Source of the DNA: Sphacelaria rigidula
Taxonomy: Eukaryota; Phaeophyceae; Sphacelariales
NCBI GenBank assembly: GCA_964200075.2
Contig: CAXNAA020000141.1
Coordinates: 1 to 26,300, forward strand
Direction: 5' to 3'
DNA: 26,300 nt
Shown here: one piece after another, positions 9,744 to 18,468 of the stretch
Position numbering within the stretch: the stretch's first letter is position 1
Layout: every line of letters starts with the position of its first letter
Position numbers and translations under genes: made by a program
The notes under the pieces: model-generated
What the model was told of the DNA's origin: nothing
What the model saw: only the letters and a program-made list of their open reading frames with translations
Databases searched by the model: none

Positions 9744-12700
9744 GTCAACAAAAGCAAAGCACAGAAAGAAATGACCCACCTAGAACAAAAAAAGAAGATA
9801 AGAGGAAAGAAAAGAGCAAAAAAATGGAATAAAACAATCAAGAGAAGGGAAAAGCCCAAGGGATTCAGGGCAACAGAGTAGAGATACAGACACACACCAG
9901 TGGGCACCGCAGAGCCACCGACTGAGGGCATGATCAACAACTGATATGAGTAGACAGGATTCTTCGATTGGCCGCCCTCGACGCAGCAGCCTCTCGTTTG
10001 TGGCGCATGTTCAGTGGCATTCGAAGGTGTATGCGTGAGAACAATCTGGCGAGGCGTCATGATGCAGTAAAGTAGTTCCCTGTTTAAGTGAGGCTGTCAG
10101 AGAGAACCAAACACAAACATTAGGGAAAAATACAGCAAAGCAGCTAAGTAAGTCATACCACAACCCTGTCGATATTAAGCTTTAGAAAGGTCCCAACCTG
10201 TAAGCAGCTGGGTGCTGACTACCCAAGGGATTTTACGAATTCGCAGTGCAGCACGGCCGGGTACGTCTTCTGACCAAGGGGGGGATGCATGCCTTGCCAC
10301 TCAAGAACGCACCGCGCGCCGGTCAAATTTTCCGAAACATTAGGAAGCTTGGCAATGTACATCACCATTCCTCCTCGAGGAACATGCCGGTCGTGACTCC
10401 CCTCCCCAGGTACAAGTGAATGATCTGGCAATTTGGCAATCCCTAAAGCTCACCTCGGGCACCCAAAAATGTGGGCACTTAACGTTTCGGAACATTTTCC
10501 ATCCCCATCCTGACTCCGTCCACAGCTCCCGTCTTGCGTACCCAGCATCTTTAACAAACTCGGCGAACTCGCCGTTCGACACCATGTGCTTGCCAGCTTC
10601 GAATGCAGGCACGGAGAACGTGCGTGATCCGTATTCATTGTCCCAGCCGAAGCTGTCACGTGTTTGCACAACCATGGTGAGGGTGGGCATTTCGAAATGT
10701 TCGGCTTGTCAGATATTAGCACGCAAGACTTTTTTGCCTGCTAGCGTTAATTCGCCACTGCACCCATCAGCATGACCCTTGCAACGAAAGCACTTGTTAC
10801 ACTTCATCAACGTCAACTTTCACGAAGGACAAAGAGTGACACGCATAAGTCACGCAACAATCAGACACGTCGGTCAGCGAATGCATCAGCGATCGACCCA
10901 GTAGGGTCAACGAAGAACCCGGCCATCCTGAGTAAACATGAAGGGGGACGAAGGCTGGACTGAACACAAGATATATGACGGCGAATGGCATGTTTTACCA
11001 TCGTGACAGCTTCCCGCGGAGAGACGCACATACCTCGGAAAGTCTCTGGGTTTCCCGAGCGTGACTGACCCCGCCTCCACGTGCAGCAAGCTCTCATCGC
11101 AACAGTCAGGACTGCTGGTACTCACGGGATGGGTTTTAGGCCACGTGGCAGGATGGCTGACGTACTCAAGAGGCAACTCGCGAATGAGGACGCTGCCAGC
11201 CAGGAACCGTTCGAGAGAAATTGGAAAACAGAATTCAGAATGTTACACCCTTTACCCACAGTTAACAAAACGGTGGGCGCTAGCAACTACGTCAGGAGTA
11301 CATATCGCATCGTCTACTTTCACATGACCCCACAGAAATCAAGTTTTCAGGAGCACGCCCCATCTGCTCAACACGCACGTCCATGCACATTTCTTTCGGT
11401 GCTGGATCAGGCCCTGAGGTATACTGATCACGTTGAACAACATAATATCGGAGGCAAAGATGCACCGCAAGAGGATGTATTAAACAAAGTGGCGGTCATC
11501 ACAAGGGTAGCACAAGGGCAAATGCTGAAGCCTGCATGGCAAAACACGGGTGTGAAAGGCGCAGTGGGTATATCTGTACAGCAGCATGAACACGAGGAAA
11601 GTCGGCAGGCGTACCGATTTTCACGTTACACGTCCGGGGCTACCAACTCCGCGCAAAACACCGAGCAGATCGTCAGCCAGTTAAAAATCCCTCCTCGCCC
11701 CCGCCCCTCTACCATTGGGAGCAGCTAATTGGCAAGAACCACTGCAATACCTTGAAGTCTCGATATGGATGCGCTCATGCTCGAAGGACATCGGGAGAGC
11801 CCAGTACGGGCTATCGACGGTGATGTGTGAGAGAGCGTCTTCAGGGGCGGAAGCGATGACCTTCGACACTAGGTTGTAAACGTCGGAGCGGTAGGCATGC
11901 ACCTCCTCCACAGAGGGCCACGACATCTGAACAAAAAATGCGCAATCGGGATGCCACGTACTTCGCTATCAACATCAGATGCAACGAAACAGGTCTGGGC
12001 CTAGCTTGGGAAAGCGCCGCGTACAAAATGCCATACGCTTATCGGATCAAAAGACCCAGACAGCTTTTGAAAATGTGCCTTGCGTGACGATATCGTAGAA
12101 ACAGACCATCTTGCAGATATCATCGACCCGACTTCGCACGGCATTTTCCGGACTTGTTATTCTGTCGTACTCTTGCATGTTCATGCGATGCCAACAGGTG
12201 AAACTCTGCGACTTCTGACATTCCACCACACCGATTGACTTGATCCGCAACATGTACTCGTAACTTTTGCATGTCACAGAGACAGGCGGGAGTACACCTC
12301 ATCTCAGTGCAGTGCTCATCTGTCATGCGCAGGCTTGTCAACGAGCATTTCTTCAGATCAACAGTTGAACACAAAAATCGACGCAATTTCCCAAGTATTC
12401 GTCGGTGTATCGGACACCCCTCGATACCTACAGACTGTACGCAAATTGTCGACGCACTGAAGAGCAGGTTATCCTTCCGAGCAAAACAGTCACCTGACGA
12501 GTGCATATACACGGCCGCTACTATTTACTTCAATCGAGTGTGGTTGCGAGCCACAAATGGAAAAAAACAAACTCAGCAGGCAAATAAGCTTACATTGCCA
12601 TCTCCCACATCGTCCCAGGTCATCTCGTCCACACCCGTCTCTAGTAACGCCTCGAAGTACGCGTTCAGCGGACCCTGGGGTCGGAAACGACGCACACACA

Positions 12701-13170
12701 TCAAAGTTGGCTACTCACACTACAGTAGCCCCGCATACTACAAGAAACAGGGCTACATGAGCCTAGCACAGTGGGTCGAGACGATAAACTAGGAGGGTCA
12801 GCTACGTTCCCATAATCTTGGACGTCTTCATGCAACCCAGGAAATCTTTTTCGCACGCCCCAATCATTTGACAAGCTCTACACGACATGTCCCACACGAC
12901 ATGTGACAGCTTCTGGAGTCCATCCACATAAGCACAGCACGCAGCACACGCTGTCTGTTCCCGCCAGCTATCTGACCACACCACTCGCACCTTGACCAGA
13001 CCTGCAGAGCGTAGCTTGTTAACATACAGTGCGGCGACATGGCCGTAGTAAAAGATGAGGGGGTGGCGAAGTTCATGGAGCGGGCGAAACATAAAAGCCT
13101 CCTCTCCTTGTAGTCCCGCGAACAAGCTCTCCGTCAACACCCACGTATTATCAAAGTACTGTTGTAAGGC
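4057..13170 (-). CDS. ovoA: Ovothiol synthase OvoA: 5-histidylcysteine sulfoxide synthase fused to SAM methyltransferase (14 exons)
   Basis: OvoA uses non-haem iron to join cysteine to C5 of histidine with oxygen. Its C-terminal methyltransferase later N-methylates 5-thiohistidine to ovothiol A, an antioxidant thiol (family knowledge). The coding join, read on the minus strand, is 13170-12991, 12674-12594, 11926-11751, 11192-11034, 10652-10454, 9469-9335, 8847-8746, 8539-8400, 7379-7135, 6128-6008, 5501-5380, 5150-4950, 4712-4513, 4200-4057. This gives 734 codons plus TGA, close to the ~700-residue family size, with all phases compatible and all introns GT-AG. DinB-like region: residues 1-145, with RHPLIFYYGH at 35-44 and HERIHIE (HxxxHxE) at 137-143. 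FGE-sulfatase-like region: about 185-456, ending GFRLV. Methyltransferase: about 474-734, with EVGCGAGGG at 537-545. The usual N-terminal ~30-40 residues are not located. The partner PLP-dependent C-S lyase OvoB is not in the window. No frameshift or stop is needed, so the gene looks intact. Confidence 0.95.
4513..4712 (-). CDS. ovoA: ovoA exon 13 (methyltransferase, WLGGF motif)
   Basis: Two bases plus 66 codons. VDGVLIHSVIDAIPGP is followed by GGLVVIVSAYDW and PRGSWLGGFDDENG, the OvoA methyltransferase signature. The acceptor is cattccag|GT. The donor GACAAC|gtgggt (phase 0) is the only nearby GT that leads in frame to the last exon. Confidence 0.9.
4950..5150 (-). CDS. ovoA: ovoA exon 12 (methyltransferase core)
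   Basis: Two bases plus 66 codons plus one base. It begins NVVALDSSKALIDAA (motif II acidic position) and ends QCDPMCLPASLA. The acceptor is cgtccttgcag|GG and the donor GCCG|gtgagt, phase 1. Reading through this donor shifts the apparent frame, but splicing explains it. Confidence 0.9.
5380..5501 (-). CDS. ovoA: ovoA exon 11 (SAM-binding motif I)
   Basis: One base plus 40 codons plus one base. It holds RCAQLLVRALEA and VVEVGCGAGGGSFELSKS, the glycine-rich SAM-binding loop. The acceptor is tgcaaatcag|A. The donor GTAG|gtcagt is preferred over the neighbouring AGC|gtaggt, because only the former joins to exon 12 without a stop. Confidence 0.9.
5671..5683 (+). repeat. Run of 13 C in ovoA intron 10
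   Basis: Thirteen consecutive C on the plus strand (G on the coding strand) within the 506-base intron 10. Length may be unreliable in sequencing. Confidence 0.9.
6008..6128 (-). CDS. ovoA: ovoA exon 10 (start of methyltransferase part)
   Basis: Two bases plus 39 codons plus two bases, with DNMALHFAVPD and SEGLRYPQ, matching the linker into the methyltransferase half. The acceptor tacggcag|AG is chosen because it restores the frame from the phase-1 donor of exon 9. Several other AG dinucleotides lie within 20 bases, so the exact edge is less secure. The donor is CAAAG|gtgtgt. Confidence 0.82.
7135..7379 (-). CDS. ovoA: ovoA exon 9 (end of FGE-sulfatase fold)
   Basis: One base plus 81 codons plus one base. 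It reads CEDYFSALDGF, then YEDFSTPCFDGEHHVIMGGSF and ARYHFRPHFHQHAGFRLV, the family-typical end of the catalytic half. The acceptor is tttttactgcag|G and the donor ACAG|gtacgt (phase 1). The longest introns flank it (1020 and 1006 bases). Confidence 0.95.
8400..8539 (-). CDS. ovoA: ovoA exon 8 (GFHDLMGNAWEW)
   Basis: Forty-six codons plus two bases. It contains SSESPVGAFPPN followed by LGFHDLMGNAWEW, the most conserved FGE-sulfatase motif. The acceptor is gttgatgcag|GCT and the donor GAATG|gtgagc (phase 2). The split tryptophan codon is completed by exon 9, giving the expected WEWCEDYF. Confidence 0.95.
8746..8847 (-). CDS. ovoA: ovoA exon 7
   Basis: Thirty-four codons with KAYRISTELEHHLMR, corresponding to the family's RL-TEAE segment. 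The acceptor is cgctttcag|GCA. The chosen donor is CCCCAG|gtgacc (phase 0), which joins in frame to exon 8. An alternative donor, CGAG|gtgtgc near 8784, is phase 1 and would break the frame. Confidence 0.88.
9041..9274 (+). repeat. Dispersed repeat, copy A (inside ovoA intron 6)
   Basis: Resembles 25421-25674 in the same plus orientation. Shared landmarks are ctg..c/gtttcggaga, gacgaagcgg.ttgat, cgcagcac, cgtggcg.tcg.aagc and ggtacct..cca. Copy B has about 19 extra bases near its left end. The copy fills about half of intron 6 and stops 60 bases from the exon 6 donor. No terminal inverted repeats or target duplications are evident; the family is unknown. Confidence 0.75.
9335..9469 (-). CDS. 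ovoA: ovoA exon 6 (NYHEAKAF segment)
   Basis: Forty-five codons with YRLRTVFEEVALP and WPVLVNYHEAKAFAKWK, the core of the FGE-sulfatase-like domain. The acceptor is cttatcgcag|GGC and the donor GAGCAG|gtaata, both phase 0. The preceding 984-base intron contains a long AAT/ATT microsatellite. The following 487-base intron contains a dispersed repeat. Confidence 0.95.
9663..9742 (+). repeat. AAT microsatellite in ovoA intron 5
   Basis: About 80 bases of (AAT)n, interrupted by two AGT triplets at its left edge and pure from about 9678. It sits in the 984-base intron 5. The apparent poly-isoleucine and poly-leucine frames across it are artefacts. Confidence 0.95.
10454..10652 (-). CDS. ovoA: ovoA exon 5 (GWDNEYG segment)
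   Basis: One base plus 66 codons. It begins FGWDNEYGSR and includes VSNGEFAEFVKDAGY and WTESGWGW, all recognisable OvoA/FGE-sulfatase landmarks, and ends FWVPE. The acceptor is cacgtgacag|C, which completes the split serine. The donor is GAG|gtgagc, phase 0. Confidence 0.95.
11034..11192 (-). CDS. ovoA: ovoA exon 4 (linker and start of FGE-sulfatase fold)
   Basis: One base plus 52 codons plus two bases. It starts VLIRELPLEYV, as expected directly after HIETS, and ends with VEAGSVTLGKPRDFP, the entry to the FGE-sulfatase-like domain. The acceptor is ggctggcag|C and the donor CCGAG|gtatgt. An internal gtgagt near 11125 is not used, because the frame continues into the conserved GKP segment. 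Confidence 0.92.
11751..11926 (-). CDS. ovoA: ovoA exon 3 (iron-binding HxxxHxE)
   Basis: Fifty-eight codons plus two bases. It opens MSWPSVEEVHAYR and carries MSFEHERIHIETS, whose HERIHIE is the HxxxHxE iron-binding motif of OvoA/EgtB-type sulfoxide synthases. The acceptor is ttttttgttcag| and the donor TCAAG|gtattg (phase 2). The split serine codon is completed by the next exon. Confidence 0.95.
12594..12674 (-). CDS. ovoA: ovoA exon 2
   Basis: Twenty-seven codons containing the family signature ETGVDEMTWDD. The acceptor is ccccag|GGT and the donor AAT|gtaagc, both phase 0. It is preceded by a 316-base intron and followed by a 667-base intron. Confidence 0.9.
12991..13170 (-). CDS. ovoA: ovoA exon 1 of model (first secure exon; 5' limit uncertain)
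   Basis: Sixty codons beginning ALQQYFDNTW and ending SAGLVK, matching the start of the OvoA DinB-like region with RHPLIFYYGH, which contains a likely iron-ligand histidine. The donor is AAG|gtgcga, phase 0. A plausible acceptor is gagcag| at 13171-13172 after a pyrimidine-rich stretch. The same frame stays open upstream to an ATG at 13414-13416, and another ATG lies at 13312-13314, so the exon may instead be the 5' coding exon with a Cys-rich leader. Confidence 0.85.
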
Positions 13171-13416
13171 CTGCTCGAACGCAGCGCATCGATCAATGCA
13201 AGGACGAATGAGGATGCAACAGACACAGGAAGCACTTGTCGCAGTACAGGCACACGAAAAGACGCCACAATCGGACGGCCTCGGTGTGCGATAATGTGAT
13301 GATGCGGTCAGCATGCGCCTCCTCTTACCGAATCTGCGCCAATTAACCAACCGAATCTTCCGCAGGATTTCCCTCCAGAATACTCCAAACAATCCTCGAC
13401 AAGTGCCAGCTAACAC

Positions 13417-15653
13417 AGCTTTGTCACCCTCAGCCGCCCGACTTTACCCCTGTCTCCGAGAAGCTCATACTATTGCCCACCCAAGTACACCCTTTCACCG
13501 ACTGGCGAAGGACAACTATGACTGAAATTTGTCATCAGGTCAACAAGCTATGCCGATCCCACACATGAAACACACCGAGCGCTCAAAGGTGTACCCGTGG
13601 GTACGCCCTGCCAATCGACCCGTGTGTTGAATGACGTGGACCCGTAGTTTGCGGGGAGTTCGTTCGGCTAGGGCAACAAGGGCAGCCTACTCCTCCGTAG
13701 TTTGGTGAATCGGAGGCCAAGACAACGCACCTGTCTAGTGCAACCCTTCAGCACGAGTTGGGGTAATGCAGAAATGTGCCCATCTGGCTGTAACCCTGGC
13801 GCATCCTGGGGATGACAGCCAGTCCACCACGAGTTCGGACGAGGGCCGCAGAGGGAAAGAGGGAGACTTTCCACTGCAACGGAAAAGTTACGAGCAAGAC
13901 TCGTCAATCTGACCTGAAAGCAACAAGGCATTGAAGCGGATTCGGCGTCGAGAATGTGGACAAAGCAAAGCAATTGGCTGGACTTGAAGCGTCGAAATCG
14001 TAGCAATTGCCTATATTATGAACCAAAAGCAGAAGGCCCGAGTTGGTCATATCGCCGAGTCGCCTAATTGACATGAATGCAGAATTATGCGCATTTCTCT
14101 TCATAATTTTCAAGTTGTGAAGTATTCGACACTTGAAAACGGTGATGTATCGCTAATGGTTGTCTGGTCGCACTCGACTTTTATTTAAAAAATGTGATAG
14201 TTTGCGCAACGCCTCCACCATTCCAAGCGTGGGTGTTCATCTCACCATCTGTACATACACATCGTTCGTGCTTATGGGCGAATCTGAAACGTTTTTACCC
14301 CACACCTACCGCCGCACGTTCGCTATGATCGGCAAATATATATACTTCCTCTGTCCCGTAAGTAAAGTCCGTTATGATCACACGGGCCCTTAACCGTGTC
14401 CAATGCCGTAGGCGATTTGTTTTTAATCTTCAGTTTTTTTTTCAGTTGAATCACATTTTTTTCTTCTTTTTACGCAGCAGCCAGCGTGCGCAAACGGCCG
14501 ATAAACGATTAGTCGGCCCAAAAATGGCCATATTTCGCCCCTTCTCCAGAACACAGCGAAGAACCCTGGAAACCCGAAAAACGGCAAAAATCGCGAAAAA
14601 AAGCATAACAGGCTCTTTTTCTCCGATTCATCGCTGGCATACACTAACTACGCCTAGTCTGAAACCACTCGCTTACATTGCAGACTTTCACTACTTAAGA
14701 ACAAGCGAAATTCGGCCGAAAATGTACAGATTGGACGGAATTTGGTTGAAATATGGTCGAACTTTGGCCATGTTTGACCCAACGATTCAAAGGTTGCAGG
14801 TCGATTATTCTGTTTTTGTTTCTCCAGTGGCCATCTCCACAACTATATATTTTCAGTGAACCTAACCATAACATCGTGAGCACCTCCGTTGGCGAGGTAC
14901 GGCCTATCCGCCATGACGGACTTAACTTATGCGACAGAGGGAGTAATAAATAAATAAATAAATATTAATTAATACAAGATTGTTCGAGGACGGATGGTTG
15001 GATGGTTGCTTGGGATTGAGTTTTATTTTTGGGACAAGGGGGAGACAAAATGGATCGAAAAATAATTAGATAAACTCGGCAATTTTCCCAATCAAACCAG
15101 CGGCCTGCGCAAGTGTTTCGACAGATAAGGAATGAACATACCAGCGATCCTTCACAGAAGAGGAGCGGACGTGTATATTTTGTCGACCCCAGTGACATCC
15201 GTTACCGTCCGCGATCGAGCGGCCTGTGTACTTGGTGAACGGTTTTCCCATCAAAGGGGACCTCAAAGCACAGGGTTATAGATAAGTTTGACATGATGTC
15301 CAAAAGTGCTGTAAAAGAAGTATAAAAGCCTGTGCAAGCCGCTCATGACCAGCAGGAGTGTTTCAATACACATAAACAACGCACGTAAACAACTGATGAG
15401 CTATGCAGATCTTTTCCTACACCCCCCCAATGGGGTGCGGCGCGGTCTCCAGCAACTGCAAAACTCAGCGCTTCACCGGTGTTTTTCTAACACATCAGTT
15501 CACCCTTTCTGACTCGCGGTCAACTCGTGACAAAATCTCGAAAACAGCATAATTCCTTGCTCTGACTAAGCATACTATCAAGGCGTAAACCAAATTCATT
15601 TTCGGAAGCCCTACCACGTCTGGCAGCCTAAGTACTTGGATTTAGAGTACCCT
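13417..15653. other. Upstream flank of ovoA; no gene recognised
   Basis: It should include the ovoA promoter and possibly a further 5' exon on the minus strand, but neither could be fixed. On the plus strand there are splice-like signals (gtaagt at 14358-14363; polypyrimidine tracts ending cag near 14445 and 14478) and a TATAAAAG at 15321-15328, with no credible exon attached. A short TAAA/TTAA-rich run lies at about 14945-14972. Confidence 0.45.
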
Positions 15654-15677
15654 CCCCCTGCCCCCGCCCAGCCCCCC
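15654..15677 (-). repeat. Potential G-quadruplex motif
   Basis: On the minus strand, four G runs of 6, 3, 5 and 5 are separated by loops of 1-2 bases, which fits the G3+N1-7 rule well. No gene start is attached to it. Confidence 0.7.
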
Positions 15678-15863
15678 GTGCCAAAGTTGTGCTTCCAGAA
15701 ATAATTTGAATGTGCTTCCGAAAGTAGAACATGTATCAAACGATATATCACCCCTAGTATATATTACAGGAAGGGCGAAGACAGTATATAAAATTGTGGT
15801 ACTCTGTCATATCGTTTTACCAGGTAAAAAGGCCTCAGACTACTTTTCACGTGTCAAAAAATT

Positions 15864-16238
15864 AGACGTGTTGAAAAGTGCATTTTTGGCCCTTCTCCAT
15901 TGTTCTTCCCCCGAAAATAGGGCTAGGCGGATATTGACACCTTGGAGCGACTTGCTCTACTCGCTGAGACCGTTCCAGAGCACCTTTGCGTTTTCCGTAG
16001 GTATCAGTTTCGTTTTTGGCCAAACTTCCATTGTCCCCGTGTTTTTTCAATAACTTGACCGTTTATCATTGAAAATACAAGTTTGGCCAAACCAAACTAT
16101 CACCTACGAAAAACGCAAAGGTGCTCTGGAACGGTCTCAGCGAGTGGAGCAAGTCATTTCAAGGTGTCAACATTCGCCTGATTCCTCTTTTCGGGGAAAA
16201 AACGATGGAGAAGGGCCAAAAATGCACTTTCCAACCAC
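15864..16238. mobile_element. Foldback (long inverted repeat) element, ~375 bp
   Basis: Arms of about 160 bases (15864-16028 and 16082-16238) are inverted copies. Matched blocks include aaagtgcatttttggccc, cgctgagaccgttccagagc and acctttgcgtttt.cgtagg. A ~53-base centre is itself partly palindromic (ttttcaat...attgaaaa). No coding content. Similarity weakens beyond the arms, and no target duplication could be fixed. Confidence 0.8.
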
Positions 16239-17394
16239 TTTATTATTAAGACATAAGAAGCAGCTTCATATTCGTTATTATGCGACAATAGGACATGGAT
16301 TTTTCATGAAAAAAATATGGCTGTTTCGCGCGATATATGACAGTTCAATAGTGTCACATGAATCTGCAAAAGCGCCATATGTACGATGAACAAAGTGAAC
16401 GTATGAAAATCTGACAGTCTGCCATACGGTCCTGCCGGGTAAAGGTCTAACTCTTCTGTTTGCTGCGAACCCAGAGTCGCAATGTCATTTTCGGTCACAA
16501 AAGACTGTCAGTACATGTTTGCAAGAGGATTGAATGCTTCATACTTTTGCGGTAGGTCGGCTGACTTCCAGACATGGTACTTAATACTTAATACGACCTA
16601 GCTCCGTCTCTTGCCCCCAAACCTTCACGGTGACTGGTATAGGATTGTGTGCGATGATGACGTTGAGACCACGGCCGGTGATGTTGGGCTCTCGTGTATA
16701 TTTCGGAGCATTACCACCGCAAAACGAAGGTAGCGCACAACTGCGACTGTCAAGGCTGGTGAACACGAATGCTGTGTACACGGCCGACAATATGCTGATG
16801 GTCGTGCCTACCGTGTCTTGGATCGCACGATACATTGGCGGAGCCTGCGCGATCTTGTGTGCTCATGTTTGTGTTTTGCGTTATTTATAAACATGAAAAA
16901 TCCAGCACCTGACGCGCCCGTCATCGAACTTTACTTTCGACTTCGTTCATGCTTGGTCGCGGACCAGCTTTACACTTCGCCTCCCGCATCTCTAGCCCTA
17001 GCCCTGGCTCTACCCTGACTATTTTTTCGTTGGGAGCGGTTGTCTTCTATCTTGTTCTGTTCCTCTCCATTCGTTACTCTTTTAGTCATTGTTTCCTTTT
17101 TGTCTTGGCCCTTCTATTTTCAGTTTTTATTTGAGTTTACTTCGTTTGTTTCATCGTTTGTCCCACATTTTTTCTTCCCCTTCAGCGAATGTTTCTGTCT
17201 TGTTTACCTTGGATAAGCCTTTGCTATCTTGTGGATCATGACCACGGCTGGATCGTGACTACCTCGCGAATCAGTTAATGTGCGACAATCAATCAAATCA
17301 ATGTCACCGCCGTATGTGATTGCCACACCAAAGAAGCGAAGCTCGGTCATTTGACATGCCATGTTAGCTGCTTGATGGACAGGAAATTCACCGG
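16239..17394. other. Gene-free stretch
   Basis: No recognisable gene. A minus-strand frame of 84 codons at 16581-16835 has a hydrophobic start (SILSAVYTAFVFTSL) and protein-like composition, but no family is recognised. The segment 17020-17215 is T- and pyrimidine-rich on the plus strand. Confidence 0.4.
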
Positions 17395-17901
17395 TTAAGC
17401 CGACAGCCCACCATAGTCATTTGTCGGATTTGCGAACAGGGCCAAAGCCATCACCGAGGAAGCGTCAAGATCTGCTGCAAACGAATCCAAGAAAGGGCGT
17501 ACAGCGAGGCTTCTGTCAAGATTTAGGAGATAGCAGGATGGAAATAATGTAAATCGGCCAACAGAAGTTTGAGCACGCCGGACGGGACCTGGAAGACGCA
17601 CAAGGGTAACAGCATGAAACGTGTGACGGTTCAAGTATCTCAAACCGTCACAGACGTCTGGTACGCACAGCAACGCTGGCTTTTTGAGGGTCTGGCTTCT
17701 TGCCAAATACTCCTTCCGCGTTTCTGATACCAACGGTTGGCGTATATATGTCGTACATGTTGGGTGGGGCAACAAAAATGATGCTTGATGGAGTAGGCTA
17801 CGCTCGGCGATTGTGTACGCGCCCTCTCCTGAATTCATGATATTATTAATTGGACTGTGTATGGCAAACGTGTTGATCAAATTCATGCGCCAGGGCTGCA
17901 A
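17395..17901 (-). CDS. Unrecognised 168-codon open frame, weak candidate
   Basis: An uninterrupted minus-strand frame with ordinary amino-acid composition and no repeats, so slightly better than background. It overlaps the left end of the broken plus-strand gene at 17837, so both cannot be standard genes over that overlap. No motif, signal peptide or family is recognised. Confidence 0.15.
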   Translation of the reverse strand: MQPWRMNLINTFAIHSPINNIMNSGEGAYTIAERSLLHQASFLLPHPTCTTYIRQPLVSETRKEYLARSQTLKKPALLCVPDVCDGLRYLNRHTFHAVTLVRLPGPVRRAQTSVGRFTLFPSCYLLNLDRSLAVRPFLDSFAADLDASSVMALALFANPTNDYGGLSA

Positions 17902-18468
17902 GCTGGCGTCCGAGAGCCGATATACCGGTTGCTACCGTTGCCCGAAAAAATGCTGCCAGAGAATGGAGCTGATCATGCGGTCGTGAGTTCGACAAAGATA
18001 CGACCACACGGCTTCGCATACAAATGGGCCCGCATTGCTTCTTACCGACAACATGGTGGAGGCATTTGTTGATGAGTACACTGCGTCAGGGGCTGAAAAA
18101 GAACTTGTTCTCGCCCATTTTGAGAAGTCTTCGAACCGAAAGTCTGGGAGGAGGGGTAGACAACGGAAAGTGGGCATCAACAACGCGGGGAGATCGATAG
18201 GGAAACCACCGCCTAGGAGACGCCAACCTGAGGCGGGCCCTCAGAAAGTGGGGGGGTCCAAGGAAGGTGAGACGGGGAATAACAGTGATAGCAGTCATGA
18301 CTCCCAGTGTGTGGACAGCATTGACCTGGGCAGGGGGACAGCGATGACCCGGGAAATGAGAACAGCAACACAGATGAGCTAAACAGGGAGGATAAACACG
18401 AGGAGGACAATGATGGCGATCATCACGACGGCGAGCAAGAGGAGCCGGAGAATGAACCAGAACCATGA
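17837..18468 (+). pseudogene. Broken gene: Cys-rich motif, basic region, acidic tail
   Basis: One frame runs from ATG 17837 (or 17861) and contains a Cys-rich stretch ending YTGCYRCPKKCCQRMEL. It is stopped by TGA at 17984-17986. The same frame continues through DNMVEAFVDEY and GAEKELVLAHFEKS into a Lys/Arg/Gly/Pro-rich stretch (SSNRKSGRRGRQRK). Near the G run at 18333-18337 the open frame jumps by one base into a tail of about 45 residues, mostly Asp, Glu and Asn, ending EPENEPEP at TGA 18466-18468. The Cys spacing loosely recalls FLYWCH-type zinc fingers of nuclear or transposase-associated proteins, a weak guess. One stop plus one frameshift suggests a pseudogene, though the frameshift sits at a homopolymer. 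Confidence 0.35.

Noticed and set aside
9164-10060. A 298-codon minus-strand frame with a long poly-leucine tract.
   Set aside because: Only the part at 9335-9469 is real (ovoA exon 6). The rest is intron, including the AAT microsatellite read as poly-leucine.
11030-11126. An extra intron starting at gtgagt near 11125 in ovoA exon 4.
   Set aside because: The only acceptors before the conserved VEAGSVTLGKP segment would give introns of 14 or 35 bases, and the frame is open without splicing.
12271-12792. A 173-codon plus-strand frame.
   Set aside because: It lies antisense to ovoA exon 2 and its flanking introns, has no recognisable content, and this length is expected by chance in such a window.
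14160-14859. A spliced plus-strand gene suggested by gtaagt at 14358 and strong polypyrimidine-cag acceptors near 14445 and 14478.
   Set aside because: The phase-0 donor joined to the acceptor at 14478 hits a stop within nine codons, and neither flanking frame has recognisable protein content.
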